A stretch of 64,000 bases of DNA from Xestospongia muta (taxonomy: Eukaryota; Porifera; Demospongiae; Haplosclerida; Petrosiidae), in assembly GCA_963693285.1 (NCBI GenBank), contig OY848919.1, positions 11,217,461-11,281,460 of the forward strand, given 5' to 3'. The translations under genes and the position numbers were made by a program. This document shows positions 1-12,636 of the stretch, one piece after another. A model generated the notes under the pieces. The model was not told the DNA's origin, ran no database searches, and worked only from the letters and a program-made list of their open reading frames with translations. Each line of letters begins with the position of its first letter. The first letter of the stretch is position 1.

Positions 1-3000
1 CTTGTAGTAGTACTCACAGTTCATTGTCACAGTGCTCTTATTACTACCATTCAAATTGTTATTCTTATCATGATCAACTTGGAATTGTTTGCTATCCAAA
101 TGTCCAAGGTTTGTTGACACTTTATGTATGCATCACTTTATTTAAATGTGTAACTAAAGATATTGGCTGTTATCCTAACATTTAGCTAATGCACTGTATA
201 TTTAGGTACCTCATGTACTAATGGTGCTGTACGTATGGTAAATGGTAATACACCCTTTGAGGGAAGGGCAGAGTATTGCTTTGAAGGAGAATGGGCACCA
301 CTATGTGGACTGTCTGCAGCTACTGCATCTACAATATGCCAACAACTGGGCTTTGAAACAAACTGTAAGAATAACTAATAATTCTTTATGTGTAATGCCT
401 CCTCGTATAGATGCTATTGTATATAATGATGAGAGATTTGGTATAAATGATGTAAGGAGTGGTTTAAACTACCTCAATTGTCCTTCTGGTGCTAGCAGTC
501 TCTCTCAGTGCACTGAACTCCGAAAAGGAAGCAGTAATGGATGTTTTAAATATATTAACAAATGTGGAACAGAATATGGCTTAAGATGCTTTAGTAAGTT
601 TATATTATAAATTACATGTGGCCTTTGCTTACATAATCTTATCTACAAGTGAATACGATTTTAGATTCTTTAAAAATGTTAAAATAGTCTCATGGCTAAT
701 AAAATAAATCACTTATAAATAAATTTGAAAGATTCTTGTCTAAATACTTGTCATTACTTCACAAACAACTAATACATGTTTATCAACAATCACTTTACTT
801 TAGACATGACTGGTTGCCCAGAAGGTAAAGCGCGATTGGTTGGTGGTGCTTTTGATCAAGAAGGACGTGTAGAAGTATGTTCTAATGGTATCTGGATATC
901 AATATGTCAAAGTGGCTGGAATGCTATTGATGCTTATGTGCTGTGTAATCAACTGGGATATACTGGAATAAGTGAGTCATTCAATGAATATATAATATTA
1001 TTAATCACACGTGACAATTTTATTCATAATTTGTTTACATAATACAGACCCAATCACATATATTAATGCTTATTATGGTGTGGGTGATGGTCCATCTACT
1101 TGGAGTGGTATGAACTGTTTTGGATGGGAAAAGAGTGTGTCAGAATGTTCAAAGAATGTATACCCTACTGGTAGCTGTTCTTCATCAAAAACAGTAGGTG
1201 TTGTCTGCAAACAAGGTTAGACTGCAATAGATGTATGTATTATTACTATTTATAATCACAGGATGCACTTATGGTGATATTCGACTCATTGGTGGAGCAT
1301 TTGAAAATGAAGGCACAGTTCAAGTCTGTTATAACAAGCTGTGGGGTTTGATATCTGACTCTAATTGGGATAATAATGATGCTAAAGTAGTGTGTAAACA
1401 ACTAGGATATATTGGAGGAAGTAAGTTAAAAGTCATTCAATTATATTGACTGATCTCACATGTTGTTATAGATGCACTTGCTATACTTGGTTCACAATAT
1501 GGTAAACCAAACATAACTGTTCATCTCAAGAATGTTAATTGTACTGGAACTGAAAACACTATTACACAATGTACTAAGACTCAACTCTCTGTAAATAATG
1601 GCAGATTAGAACTACCTAATGCTAATGCTGCTGGTGTAGATTGTATATATGATGAACCTGTTTGTGTTGAGAGACCAGCTATATATGACACTCCTGGATC
1701 AGAGTGTAACAGTAATGGTGATATTAGACTTCAAGGTAGTGGACAAGCAGATCGTGGTCGTCTGGAGTATTGTTATAATGGATACTGGTCTCCATTTTGT
1801 AAACTGGATCCTGTGGCAGCTTCTGTAGCATGTAAACAATTGGGATTCTCACTGTACACATGTAAGGTTTCAAAATAATGTCACATTTTTAAATTTTTAT
1901 TATTATATTTTAGGGGCTGCTATTTTTGATAGTAATGAATTTGGTGTAAGTAAAAATTATAGTTTGTTTGACAACATCACATGTACTGGATCTGAGACTT
2001 CCATCTCTCAATGCACTCTTAATATCAACCCTACCTGTACACCATGGTGTCGTCTAGCTAATCTTGGTATTAGATGCTTCAGTAAGATATAAATTTAAAT
2101 AGCAGTGTTTACATATTTTCTTACAATAGATCCTGGAAATTGTATTAATGGTGATGTAAGATTAGCTGATGGAATTATTGATAATGAAGGCAGAGTAGAA
2201 GTATGTGTCAATGGAGTTTGGGGTGCTGTCTGTGATCAAGGATGGGATAAGACTGATGCTCATGTTGTATGCACACAACTGGGTCATCCTGAACTAGGTA
2301 TATTGGCAATTATCATGCTTTTATTTACTATAATTTATACACAGAGCCAGTTGTGTTTACAAAATCTGAATTTGGTGCTGGACAATATCCTATTGTATAC
2401 AGTAATACTGGCTGTGGAGGATGGGAGAGTAAATTGAGTAACTGTCAAAATCAAGTCTATCCACAATCTAGCTGTTCTCGTAACAATGTAGCAGGAGTGC
2501 TTTGTGGATATGGTATGTGATCCAAATCCATTCATTTTATGACAAATGATATCTTTATAGACTGCAATAATGGAGATATTCGTCTGACTGGAAGTCAATG
2601 GAAATATGAAGGAACAGTTCAAATTTGTTTCAATAATATTTGGGGACTGATAGCTGACTCTGGTTGGCATCAACATGATGCTGAGGTACTGTGTCTTCAA
2701 CTAGGCTATCAGGCTGAAGGTATAACTACTAGTAATTTAAGTATTACTAGATAATTTTCTTTAACACACAGGAAGTCTGGCTCAATATACATCACAGTAT
2801 GGCAAGCCAAACTTACCAATCTTTATAAGTGATGCAGAATGTGAAGGAACTGAAGATAATCTTCTTGACTGTACACTGACAGAATTGTCACTTCAAGCTG
2901 GTAAGGAAATGATTTCACAAACTGATGTAGCTGGTGTCAAGTGCTACACTCCTGATCAATGTGTCACTCCACTAACTGGAGGTGCTCAATGCACTAATGG

Positions 3001-4636
3001 TGAGATTCGACTAACTGGAGGAGAATTTGGTTTGGCAGAGGGTAACCTAGAATATTGTTACTCCGGCTATTGGTCACCCTTCTGTTATTTGGGACCTAAT
3101 GAAGCCACTGTAGCTTGTCGACAATTGGGCTATTCTGATTATGATTGTAAGTAATGACATATTATTATAATACTATACAATATTAATATATCATTGAATA
3201 GTGACTGTTGTCTTTACTGATGGACATTTTAGTAATATGACTAATGTCACTAGTATGTTCCAGAACATTTCATGCAGTAACAATCTAGCTGCTACCACTC
3301 TAACTGACTGCGACATATTGGATCAATGTCAGTCTAGATGTGCAAATCCTATTGGACTTCGTTGTTATAGTAATTTATTAAGTATCAATAGAAAAATTGT
3401 TATATTTGTTTTATTAGGATCAACAAACTGTCAAGATGGTGATGTACGTCTTGTTGATGGTGACTTTGTTACAGAAGGAAGACTAGAAGTTTGTAGTAAT
3501 GGTATCTGGGGTACCGTCTGTGGTACTGGTTTTAATGCTATTGATGCTTATGTTGTCTGTAAAGAACTTGGACTGGGATTATCAGGTAATTTTAATAAAC
3601 TATGAAAAAGTTTCATTTATAGTTACATCAATTATTACAGAGCCTATTTTTAACACTAATTCATTCTTTGGTGATGGAGACACTACCATTTCATTATCTG
3701 AAGTCAATTGTGGAGGATTTGAAGCCAGTATTATAGACTGTAGTAGCAAAAAATATGGTGAATTCACATGCTCAAGTAATAATGTGGTTGGTATCATTTG
3801 TCAAGAAAGTGAGACTGATTAATTAAATTGTTTGTTACATAATTTTGTTATAATTGTAGATTGTGATAGTGGTCAAATTCATCTGACTGGTGGTACTAGT
3901 AACATGGAGGGAACAGTAGAAGTTTGTTACTATAGTACATGGGGTCTTATAGCAGATGCTGATTGGGGCAAGCAAGATGCTCAAGTAGTTTGTAAACAAT
4001 TGGGTTATATAGAAGGTAATTATGATTTCACCATATTCAATGAATTATGTCATTTGATAGGAGGTGATGCTGTAACTGGATCTGTTTATGGCAAACCCAA
4101 TAGAACTATTCAATTAAGTAATGTTGCATGTGCTGGTAGTGAGACCTCACTTGATGCTTGTGACAATACTTTATTAACTCCAGAAGAAGGGCGAGATCTT
4201 TTCTCTCGTGTCAATGTTGCTGGAGTTAAATGTTTTCCAAATGTCACTACTGCTGATGCATTGTCTCAGGTAGTGAGTAAAGATAATGCTGTCATTGGAT
4301 TAGGGGTTGTGGGAGTCCTTTTGGCTGTGTCAATACTTGTTACTTTAAGGTTAGTAGTATTCAAATATATCTTTCCATAGCAATATGTCACAATGTTCTA
4401 TTGTGTGAGTTTTAATAATATATATCTTTAGTTTGGTTCTCTTTGTGGTTATTAAACGTCAACAAGTCAAAAAGGCTCAAGCCTTTATTCATGAGCCAAG
4501 AGTTCAGATGTCTGCAATAGGAGGTGGAACAGGTATGGAGAATCCTTTATATTCAGTTGATGATCAAGAAGGTGGAGAAATCATTTATGACACTGCTGAT
4601 AAAGATGAGTTGGTTAAACGACTAGATCAAATGTAA
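1..4636 (+). CDS. S1: multi-SRCR type-I membrane receptor, 5' partial
   Basis: Exons: 1-108, 206-364, 411-593, 804-971, 1048-1215, 1262-1420, 1472-1861, 1914-2081, 2130-2297, 2345-2512, 2561-2719, 2772-3146, 3202-3369, 3418-3585, 3641-3808, 3860-4015, 4061-4349, 4432-4636. All junctions are GT-AG and the frame stays open for 1,174 residues to the stop. By alignment to S2 these are exons 7-24: the second half of SRCR domain 3, then domains 4-12, a TM helix ([19 protein letters not shown]) and a 67-residue tail. SRCR hallmarks such as EGRVEVC, WGAVC and [10 protein letters not shown] recur. The tail has an NPLY motif and [15 protein letters not shown] ectodomains are known in scavenging, adhesion and microbe binding; the ligand here is unknown. 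The signal peptide and domains 1 to 3a lie left of the window. S1 is very close to S2, introns included, so the duplication looks recent. Confidence 0.9.
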
Positions 4637-5264
4637 ATTTTTTAGTTTATTTTGCTATTTCGCTGCTTTTGTCATCGTTCTGCTCCATTTTAATTTAAAA
4701 TGGTTCATTACATTTAGATTTTTGACAGAAAAGTTTCATTCTTTACTGATAATACACTTAATATTTATTTTTGCTATATCAAATAAATGGTATTTGTGCA
4801 AGATCGCAACTTAAAGATCACATTTTTATTATATTAAAAAATATTTAATTATTATTTTAAAGAAAGTTCTTGCAATTTTGTTGTGTAGTTACATAATATA
4901 ATGGTAACTCACCAATAGGGCTCTGTTGTTGTATATGGTAGCTTAGATTGAAGCTTATAACTTATAATGAAGCTTGATTGGCTAGATTTATTTCAAAACA
5001 TGCATAATTTTGAAGATAATATAAACTATTTAAAATATCTACTTATTACTTAAGATTGTTAGATTAAGCTAAGTTTACTGTAATAAAACGTGATAAATCC
5101 AATATAATACATATGGTTTAAATGAAATCATTGCTTGATTTCATGCATGTGTTTGGCATGAGCTATCAATAGCACATGATCTATGAATATTTTAAAATAG
5201 ACCACCCTAGCTTGAGTAAACACTGAACTTTTTGCAGTTGCTGGTTTGGTTTGCAGCTCTTACA
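4637..5264. other. S1-S2 intergenic region
   Basis: AT-rich sequence with no coding exon that I can support. It should hold the S1 3' UTR and, on its right side, the S2 promoter. A TATGAATA/GACCAC pair at 5182-5205 recurs upstream of S3 and S4. Confidence 0.6.
4782..4787 (+). promoter_or_regulatory. Candidate polyadenylation signal of S1
   Basis: AATAAA lies about 145 bases after the S1 stop codon in AT-rich sequence. It is a plausible poly(A) signal, but this hexamer is common by chance at this base composition. Confidence 0.35.
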
Positions 5265-8200
5265 ATGAAGTCAGTTGGAGCAGTAGTATTTTTTGTAGTG
5301 TTTGTATTGGGTGTAGGTAAGTATTATTTCTCTTCTTAAAAAATTGAATTTTGTTCCTATTTTACAATCATTACTGCTCTTATTCTAACACGCAGATTCT
5401 CAGGCTTGCACTCATGGTGATCTTCGTCTGATCTGGGGAAATGGAAATTGGGAGGGTAATGTCCAGATTTGTATCAATGGTACCTGGGGATGGGTGTGTG
5501 ATAATGGATGGGGTACTCCTGATGCTCGTGTAGTGTGTAGACAGCTTGGATTTTCTGCTAATGGTATGATACTTAGATAGATATTTAATCAATTTTGTTT
5601 TAATTTGTAGGTGTTGGATACCGAATGTGGTCTTATTATGGATGGGCCAATCTTTCAGTTCCAATCTATTTAGACTACATAAACTGTGCTGGTAGTGAAA
5701 CTAAATTGATAAACTGTCCTCGTAATAATCCCATCGGTGTCACAAATTGCGGTTACAATGAAGTTGCCGGTGTGGTTTGCCCAAGTAAGACAACTATTTT
5801 AAAGCATTTACAATAGTATCAATTGCTATAGGTGGTGGAACATGTACTACTGGTAGCATTAGAAAAATTCGAAACACTAGTGGGAATACAAACAGAGGAC
5901 AAGGTCGTATTGAAGTGTGTTATAACAGTCAATGGGGAACTGTATGTGATGACCAATGGGGTTCTGTAGATGCTAGAGTTGCTTGTTACCAATTGGGCTA
6001 CTACACCAAATCAAGTAAATAAATTCTCAATGTAAGTTTTATAAAATTCATTCAAAATTTTACAGGTGGTTCATCCGCTTGCTGTGCTAATTTTGGTCAG
6101 GGATATGGAAGCATTTGGTTTGACAATGTGGCATGTTCTGGTAGCGAAAATAGTCTCTTTAGTTGCAATAAAAATTCAATTGGATCACATAACTGTGGCC
6201 ATAATGAAGATGCAGGAGTTCGTTGTATCGGTAATTTATTATATTAATCAAGAAACATCATTTGTAATCCACTATTACAGGACAAGTCACTGGTTCATGT
6301 ACTAATGGTGATGTAATGTTATGGAGACCTGGTGATGGACCAGAATATTTTGGACTTGCACTATATTGTAAAAACAATGCATGGACTGGTGTCTGTGATG
6401 ACAGTTGGACATGTCATACTGCTAGACTATTTTGTCAACAACTTGGATACATTGGAGCTATGGGTGAGTTTAAAAGTAGAAGCAAATATATAATAATTTA
6501 ATTAAATTACAGTTACAAGAGGTGAAGGCTACTGGGGTTACTATTATGGCATTGATCATTATGCCTGGTCTTGTAGTAGTACTCACAGTTCATTGTCACA
6601 GTGCTCTTATTACTACCATTCAAGTTGTAATGCTTATCATGATCAACTTGGAATTGTTTGCTATCCAAATGTCCAAGGTTTGTTGACACTTTATGTATGC
6701 ATCACTTCATTTAAATGTGTAGCTAAAAATATTGGCTGTTATCCTAACATTTAGCTAATGCACTCATTTTTAGGTACTTCATGTACTAATGGTGCTGTAC
6801 GTATGGTAAATGGTAATACACCCTTTGAGGGAAGAGCAGAGTATTGCTTTGAAGGAGAATGGGCACCACTATGTGGACTGTCTGCAGCTACTGCATCTAC
6901 AATATGCCAACAACTGGGCTTTGAAACAAACTGTAAGAATAACTAATATAATTCTTTAATATATAATGCCTCTTCATATAGATGCTATTGTATATAATGA
7001 TGAGAGATTTGGTATAAATGATGTAAGGAGTGGTTTGGGCTACCTCAATTGTCCTTCTGGTGCTAGCAGTCTCTCTCAATGCACTGAAGTTCGAAAAGGA
7101 AGCAGTAATGGATGTTTTAAATATATTAACAAATGTGGAACAGAATATGGCTTAAGATGCTTTAGTAAGTTTATATTATAAATTACATGTGGCCTTTGCT
7201 TACATAATCTTATCTACAAGTGAATATGATTTTAGATTCTTTAAAAATGTTAAACTAGTCTCATGGCTAATAAAATAAATCACTTAAAATAAATTTGAAA
7301 GATTCTTGTCTAAATACTTGTCATTACTTCACAAACAACTAATACATGTTTATCAACAATCATTTTACTTTAGACATGACTGGTTGCCCAGAAGGTAAAG
7401 CGCAATTGGTTGGTGGTGCTTTTGATCAAGAAGGACGTGTAGAAGTATGTTCTAATGGTGTCTGGATATCAATATGTCAAAGTGGCTGGAATGCTATTGA
7501 TGCTTATGTGCTGTGTAATCAACTGGGATATACTGGAACAAGTGAGTCATTCAATGAATATATAATATTATTAATCACACGTGACAATTTTATTCATAAT
7601 TTGTTTACATAATACAGACCCAATCACATATATTAATGCTTACTATGGTGTGGGTGATGGTCCATCTACTTGGAGTGGTATGAACTGTTTTGGATGGGAA
7701 AAGAGTGTGTCAGAATGTTCAAAGAATGTATATCCTACTGGTAGCTGTTCTTCATCAAAAACAGTAGGTGTAATCTGCAAACAAGGTTAGACTGCAATAG
7801 ATGTATGTATTATTACTATTTATAATCACAGGATGCACTTATGGTGATATTCGACTCATTGGTGGAGGATTTGAAAATGAAGGCACAGTTCAAGTCTGTT
7901 ATAATAACCTATGGGGTTTGATATCTGACTATAATTGGGATAATAATGATGCTAAAGTAGTGTGTAATCAACTAGGATATATTGGAGGAAGTAAGTCAAA
8001 AGTTGTTCGATTATATTGACTGATCTCACATGTTGTTATAGATGCACTTGCTATACTTGGTTCACAATATGGTAAACCAAACATAACTGTTCATCTCAAG
8101 AATGTTGATTGTACTGGAACTGAAAACACTGTTACACAATGTACTAAGACTCAACTCTCTGTAAATGATGGCAGATTAGAACTACCTAATGCTAATGCTG

Positions 8201-11200
8201 CTGGTGTAGATTGTATATATGATGAACCTGTTTGTGTTAAGAGACCAGCTACATATAACAATACTGGATCAGAGTGTAACAGTAATGATGCTATTAGACT
8301 TCAAGGTAGTGGTGGACAAACAGATCGTGGTCGTCTGGAGTATTGTTATAATGGATACTGGTCTCCATTTTGTAAACTGGATCCTGTGGCAGCTTCTGTA
8401 GCATGTAAACAATTGGGATTCTCACTGTACACATGTGAGGTTTCAAAATAATGTCACATTTTTTAATTTTTATTTTAATATTTCAAGGGGCTACCATTTT
8501 TGAAAGTAATGAATTTGGTGTAAGTAGAAATTACAGTTTGTTTGACAACTTCACATGTACGGGATCTGAGACTTCCATCTCTCAATGCACTCTTAATACC
8601 AACCCTACCTGTACACCATGGTGTCGTCTAGCTAATCTTGGTATCAGATGCTTCAGTAAGATATAAATTTAAGTAGCAGTGTTTACATATTTTCTTAAAA
8701 TAGATCCTGGAAATTGTACTAATGGTGATGTAAGATTAGCTGATGGTATTATTGATAATGAAGGCAGAGTAGAAGTATGTGTCAATGGAGTTTGGGGTGT
8801 TGTCTGTGATCAAGGATGGGGCAAAACAGATGCTCATGTTGTATGCACACAACTGGGTCGTCCTGAACTTGGTATATTGGCAATTATCATGCTTTTGTTT
8901 ACTATAATTTATACACAGAGCCAGTCGTGTTTAACAGATCTGAATTTGGTGCTGGACAATATCCTATTGTATACAGCAATACTGGCTGTGGAGGATGGGA
9001 GAGTAAATTGAGTAACTGTCAAAAGCAAGTCTATCCACAATCTACCTGTTCTCGTAACAATGTAGCAGGAGTGCTTTGTGGATATGGTATGTGATCAAAA
9101 TGTACTTCTCCATTCATAATATGACAAATAATATCTTTATAGACTGCAATAATGGAGATATCCGTCTAACTGGAAGTCAATGGAAATATGAAGGAACAGT
9201 TCAAATTTGTTTCAATAATATTTGGGGACTGATAGCTGACTCTGGTTGGCATCAACATGATGCTGAGGTACTGTGTCTTCAACTGGGCTACCAGGCAGCA
9301 GGTATGAAATACTTGTATTTGTACTATTCAGTTGAATAATTATATTTTTAAACATATAGGTAGCCTGGCTATATATGACTCACAGTATGGCAAGCCAAAC
9401 CTACCAGTCTTTATTAGTATTTCAGACTGTGATGGAACTGAAGATAGGCTTACTGACTGTACATTGACAGAACTGTCACTTCAAGCTGGTAAGGATATGC
9501 TTTCACAAACTGATGTAGCTGGTGTCAAGTGCTACACTCCTGATCAATGTGTTACTCCACTAACTGGAGGTGCTCAATGCACTAATGGTGAGATTCGACT
9601 AACTGGAGGTCGTATCTTAGCAGAGGGTACATTGGAATATTGTTACTCTGGTTATTGGTCACCCTTCTGTTATTTGGGACCTAATGAAGCCACAATAGCC
9701 TGTCGACAATTGGGCTATTCCAATTATGATTGTAAGTAATCGTATATTATTATAATAACATAGAGTATTAATATATCATCATATAGTCACTGTTGTCTTT
9801 ACTGATGGACGTTTTAGTAATATGACTAATGTCACTAGTATGTTCCAGAACATTTCTTGCAGTAACAATTTAGCTGCTACCACTCTAACTGACTGCGACA
9901 TATTGGATCAATGTCAGTCTAGATGTGCAAATCCTATTGGACTTCGTTGTTTTGGTAACCATTATCTTACCAAATATCATAGTAATATCTTGTTTGTTAT
10001 GTACAGAGTCAACAAACTGTCAAGACGGTGATGTACGTCTTGTTGATGGTGACTTTGTTACAGAAGGAAGACTAGAAGTTTGTAGTAATGGTATCTGGGG
10101 TACTGTCTGTGGTACTGGTTTTAATGCTATTGATGCTTACGTTGTCTGTAAAGAACTTGGGCTTGGATTATCAGGTAATTTTAATAAACTATGAAAAAGT
10201 TTCATTTATAGTTACATCAATTATTACAGAGCCTATTTTTAATACTAATTCATTCTTTGGTGATGGAGACACTACCATTTCATTATCTGAAGTCAATTGT
10301 GGAGGATTTGAAGCCAGTATTATAGACTGTAGTAGCAAAAAATATGGTGAATTCACATGCTCAAGTAATAATGTGGTTGGTATCATTTGTCAAGAAAGTG
10401 AGGCTGATTAATTAAATTGTTTGTTACATAATTTTGTTATAATTGTAGATTGTGATGATGGTCAAATTCGTCTTATTGGTGGTACTAGTAACATGGAGGG
10501 AACAGTAGAAATTTGTTATTTCAGTACATGGGGTCTTATAGCAGATGCTGATTGGGGCAAGCAAGATGCTCAAGTAGTTTGTAAACAATTGGGTTATATA
10601 GAAGGTAATTATGATTTCACAATATTAAATGAATTTTCTCATTTGATAGGAGGTGATGCTGTAACTGGATCTATTTATGGCAAGCCAAATAGAACTATTC
10701 AATTAAGTAATGTTGCATGTGCTGGTAGTGAGACCTCACTTGATGCTTGTGATAGTACTTCATTGACCCCAGATGAAGGCCGAGATCTTTATTCTCGTGT
10801 CAATGTTGCCGGAGTTAAATGTTATCCAAATGTTACTACAGATGCATTGTCTCAGGTAGTTAGTAAAGATAATGCTGTCGTTGGATTAGGGGTTGTGGGA
10901 GTCTTATTGGCTGTGTCAATAGTTATTACTTTAAGGTTAGTATTATTCAAATATATCTATCCATACCAATGTGTCACAATGTTTTCTTGTGTGTGCTTTA
11001 ATAATATATATTTTTAGTTTGGTTCTCTTTGTGGTTATTAAACGTCGACAAGTCAAAAATGCTCAAGCCTTTAGTCATGAGCCAAGAGTTCAAATGTCTG
11101 CATTAGGAGGTGGAACAGGTATGGAGAATCCTTTATATTCAGTTGATGACTTAGAAGGTGGAGATAACATTTACAACACTGCCGATGAAGATGAGCTGGT

Positions 11201-11222
11201 CAAAAAACTAGAGTCTATGTAA
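5265..11222 (+). CDS. S2: 12-SRCR type-I membrane receptor, complete
   Basis: 24 exons: 5265-5316, 5396-5563, 5611-5784, 5832-6014, 6066-6230, 6281-6463, 6513-6677, 6774-6932, 6982-7164, 7374-7541, 7618-7785, 7832-7990, 8042-8434, 8488-8655, 8704-8871, 8919-9086, 9143-9301, 9360-9731, 9787-9954, 10007-10174, 10230-10397, 10449-10604, 10650-10935, 11018-11222; 1,501 residues. The ATG opens a hydrophobic signal peptide ([17 protein letters not shown]). Twelve SRCR domains follow, each normally split over two phase-1 exons; exons 13 and 18 carry the end of one domain and the start of the next. Domain 1 shows the eight-cysteine group-B pattern. Domains 6, 9 and 12 lack Cys3 and Cys7. The TM helix is near residues 1410-1440. 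The tail contains NPLY and [11 protein letters not shown]. One acceptor (8487) is AAG rather than YAG. The role as a surface pattern-recognition or adhesion receptor is inferred from the family. Confidence 0.92.
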
Positions 11223-12636
11223 AACTTTTGAATTTTCGTTTGCTTGCCATTATCCATTCCTTTAACCACTTTTTAACATGCATTTTGAATACTACAAGCA
11301 TTGCACTCAGACAACACTTACATATAATATATATATGTGTTGTTTCTTTTTCATAAAACATTAGCACAGAAGTGTAGTAATTTGTTTTTTAAAATTATTT
11401 TTGTAGTTCTATTTTTCTTAGAAACATATATTACAACTAAGAAAAATCTCTTGTCTTAAGTTTTAAAAAATCTCTTCAATTATAGTAGGCTAATAAATCA
11501 ATATTCATATTACCACATGACAAAGCTTTCACAAGGAGTGAGTACATGTATGGCTTTTAGGAAAATGATGCAAGTACCTTCGTGTCTCAAATTGCTATTA
11601 TTAATAAATTTAATATTTTCTATCAAACAATAATTATTTTTAAAAAAAAATTCATAACTGCCCAAAATTTTTGCAGATATCTATTGTGGTAACTTTAAGA
11701 TACTACAACCAACATCTTATATCATGTACCAGGATATTGTATCATCTGAGGATAGAATGGTTATAAATTAATAATATTATATTTGTTCTGTTAACTCTAT
11801 ATCAAGATGCAGCAAATGAACAAATGAAAAAAACATGTAGGACAAACATGAAAAGTTTATCAACTCAAACATTTATAGCTGACTAAACTTGGAAATAAAT
11901 ACAAGAAACTTAATAAATAATGTTAGAATGTACATTACAAATATTTGTAATATTATTGGTTATTTGTAAGTATCACATATGGACATGCAACTGCAGCACT
12001 TCAGTTACTATTGTTAATTAAGTTTGGTATTTATCTCCTTCAATATGAGGAGTTAGTTATACAAGGATTAGGAGCTAGAGTAGTGCTATAGCTACTTGAA
12101 TGGTTAATGATATATTAGTATACCTATAATGAATGTGGCATTGTGTTATATTATCTTTCCTTCCTGTACTTTTAGTAGGACATTTTGAAATCTAACACCA
12201 TATTATATGACATTTTATATTCAGTTATAAAAACATAAATAGAATATCATTAGTTATTTTGATATTCATTAAGAAAATATCTTATTACATAAAGTTCTAC
12301 TAATATCAGACAGAGAAAAAGAATAATAGATGAATTCAGATATACATCAATCAAAAATGATTTGACTGATTTTGTGTTGACCATGTGATCTCATCTCATG
12401 ATATGTGTGTATATCTAACAAGACTATTACAGAACATAATAATGAGTAGATTTTATCAAATACATAGCGTAAAAGTACACAACATGGAATACTTTTTACA
12501 ACTACCTAACAATACTAAATTTCAATGTCTCATCACATGTTGTATTATTTGTGCAATTAACACATGCTATATGAATATCTGTGACCACACAAATTTGGGT
12601 GTAACCATACTTATCTTCTACACTGCTTTCAAAACA
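11223..12636. other. S2-S3 intergenic region
   Basis: About 1.4 kb of AT-rich sequence holding the S2 3' UTR and the S3 promoter. I see no conserved protein in any frame; an open frame over 12385-12714 has no recognisable motif and overlaps the S3 signal exon. An AATAAA at 11492 is a possible poly(A) signal. Confidence 0.55.

Noticed and set aside
2335..2700. Minus-strand open frames antisense to SRCR exons (also 16235-16444 and 16493-16711)
   Set aside because: Shadows of conserved plus-strand exons; no motif, and they span plus-strand splice junctions.
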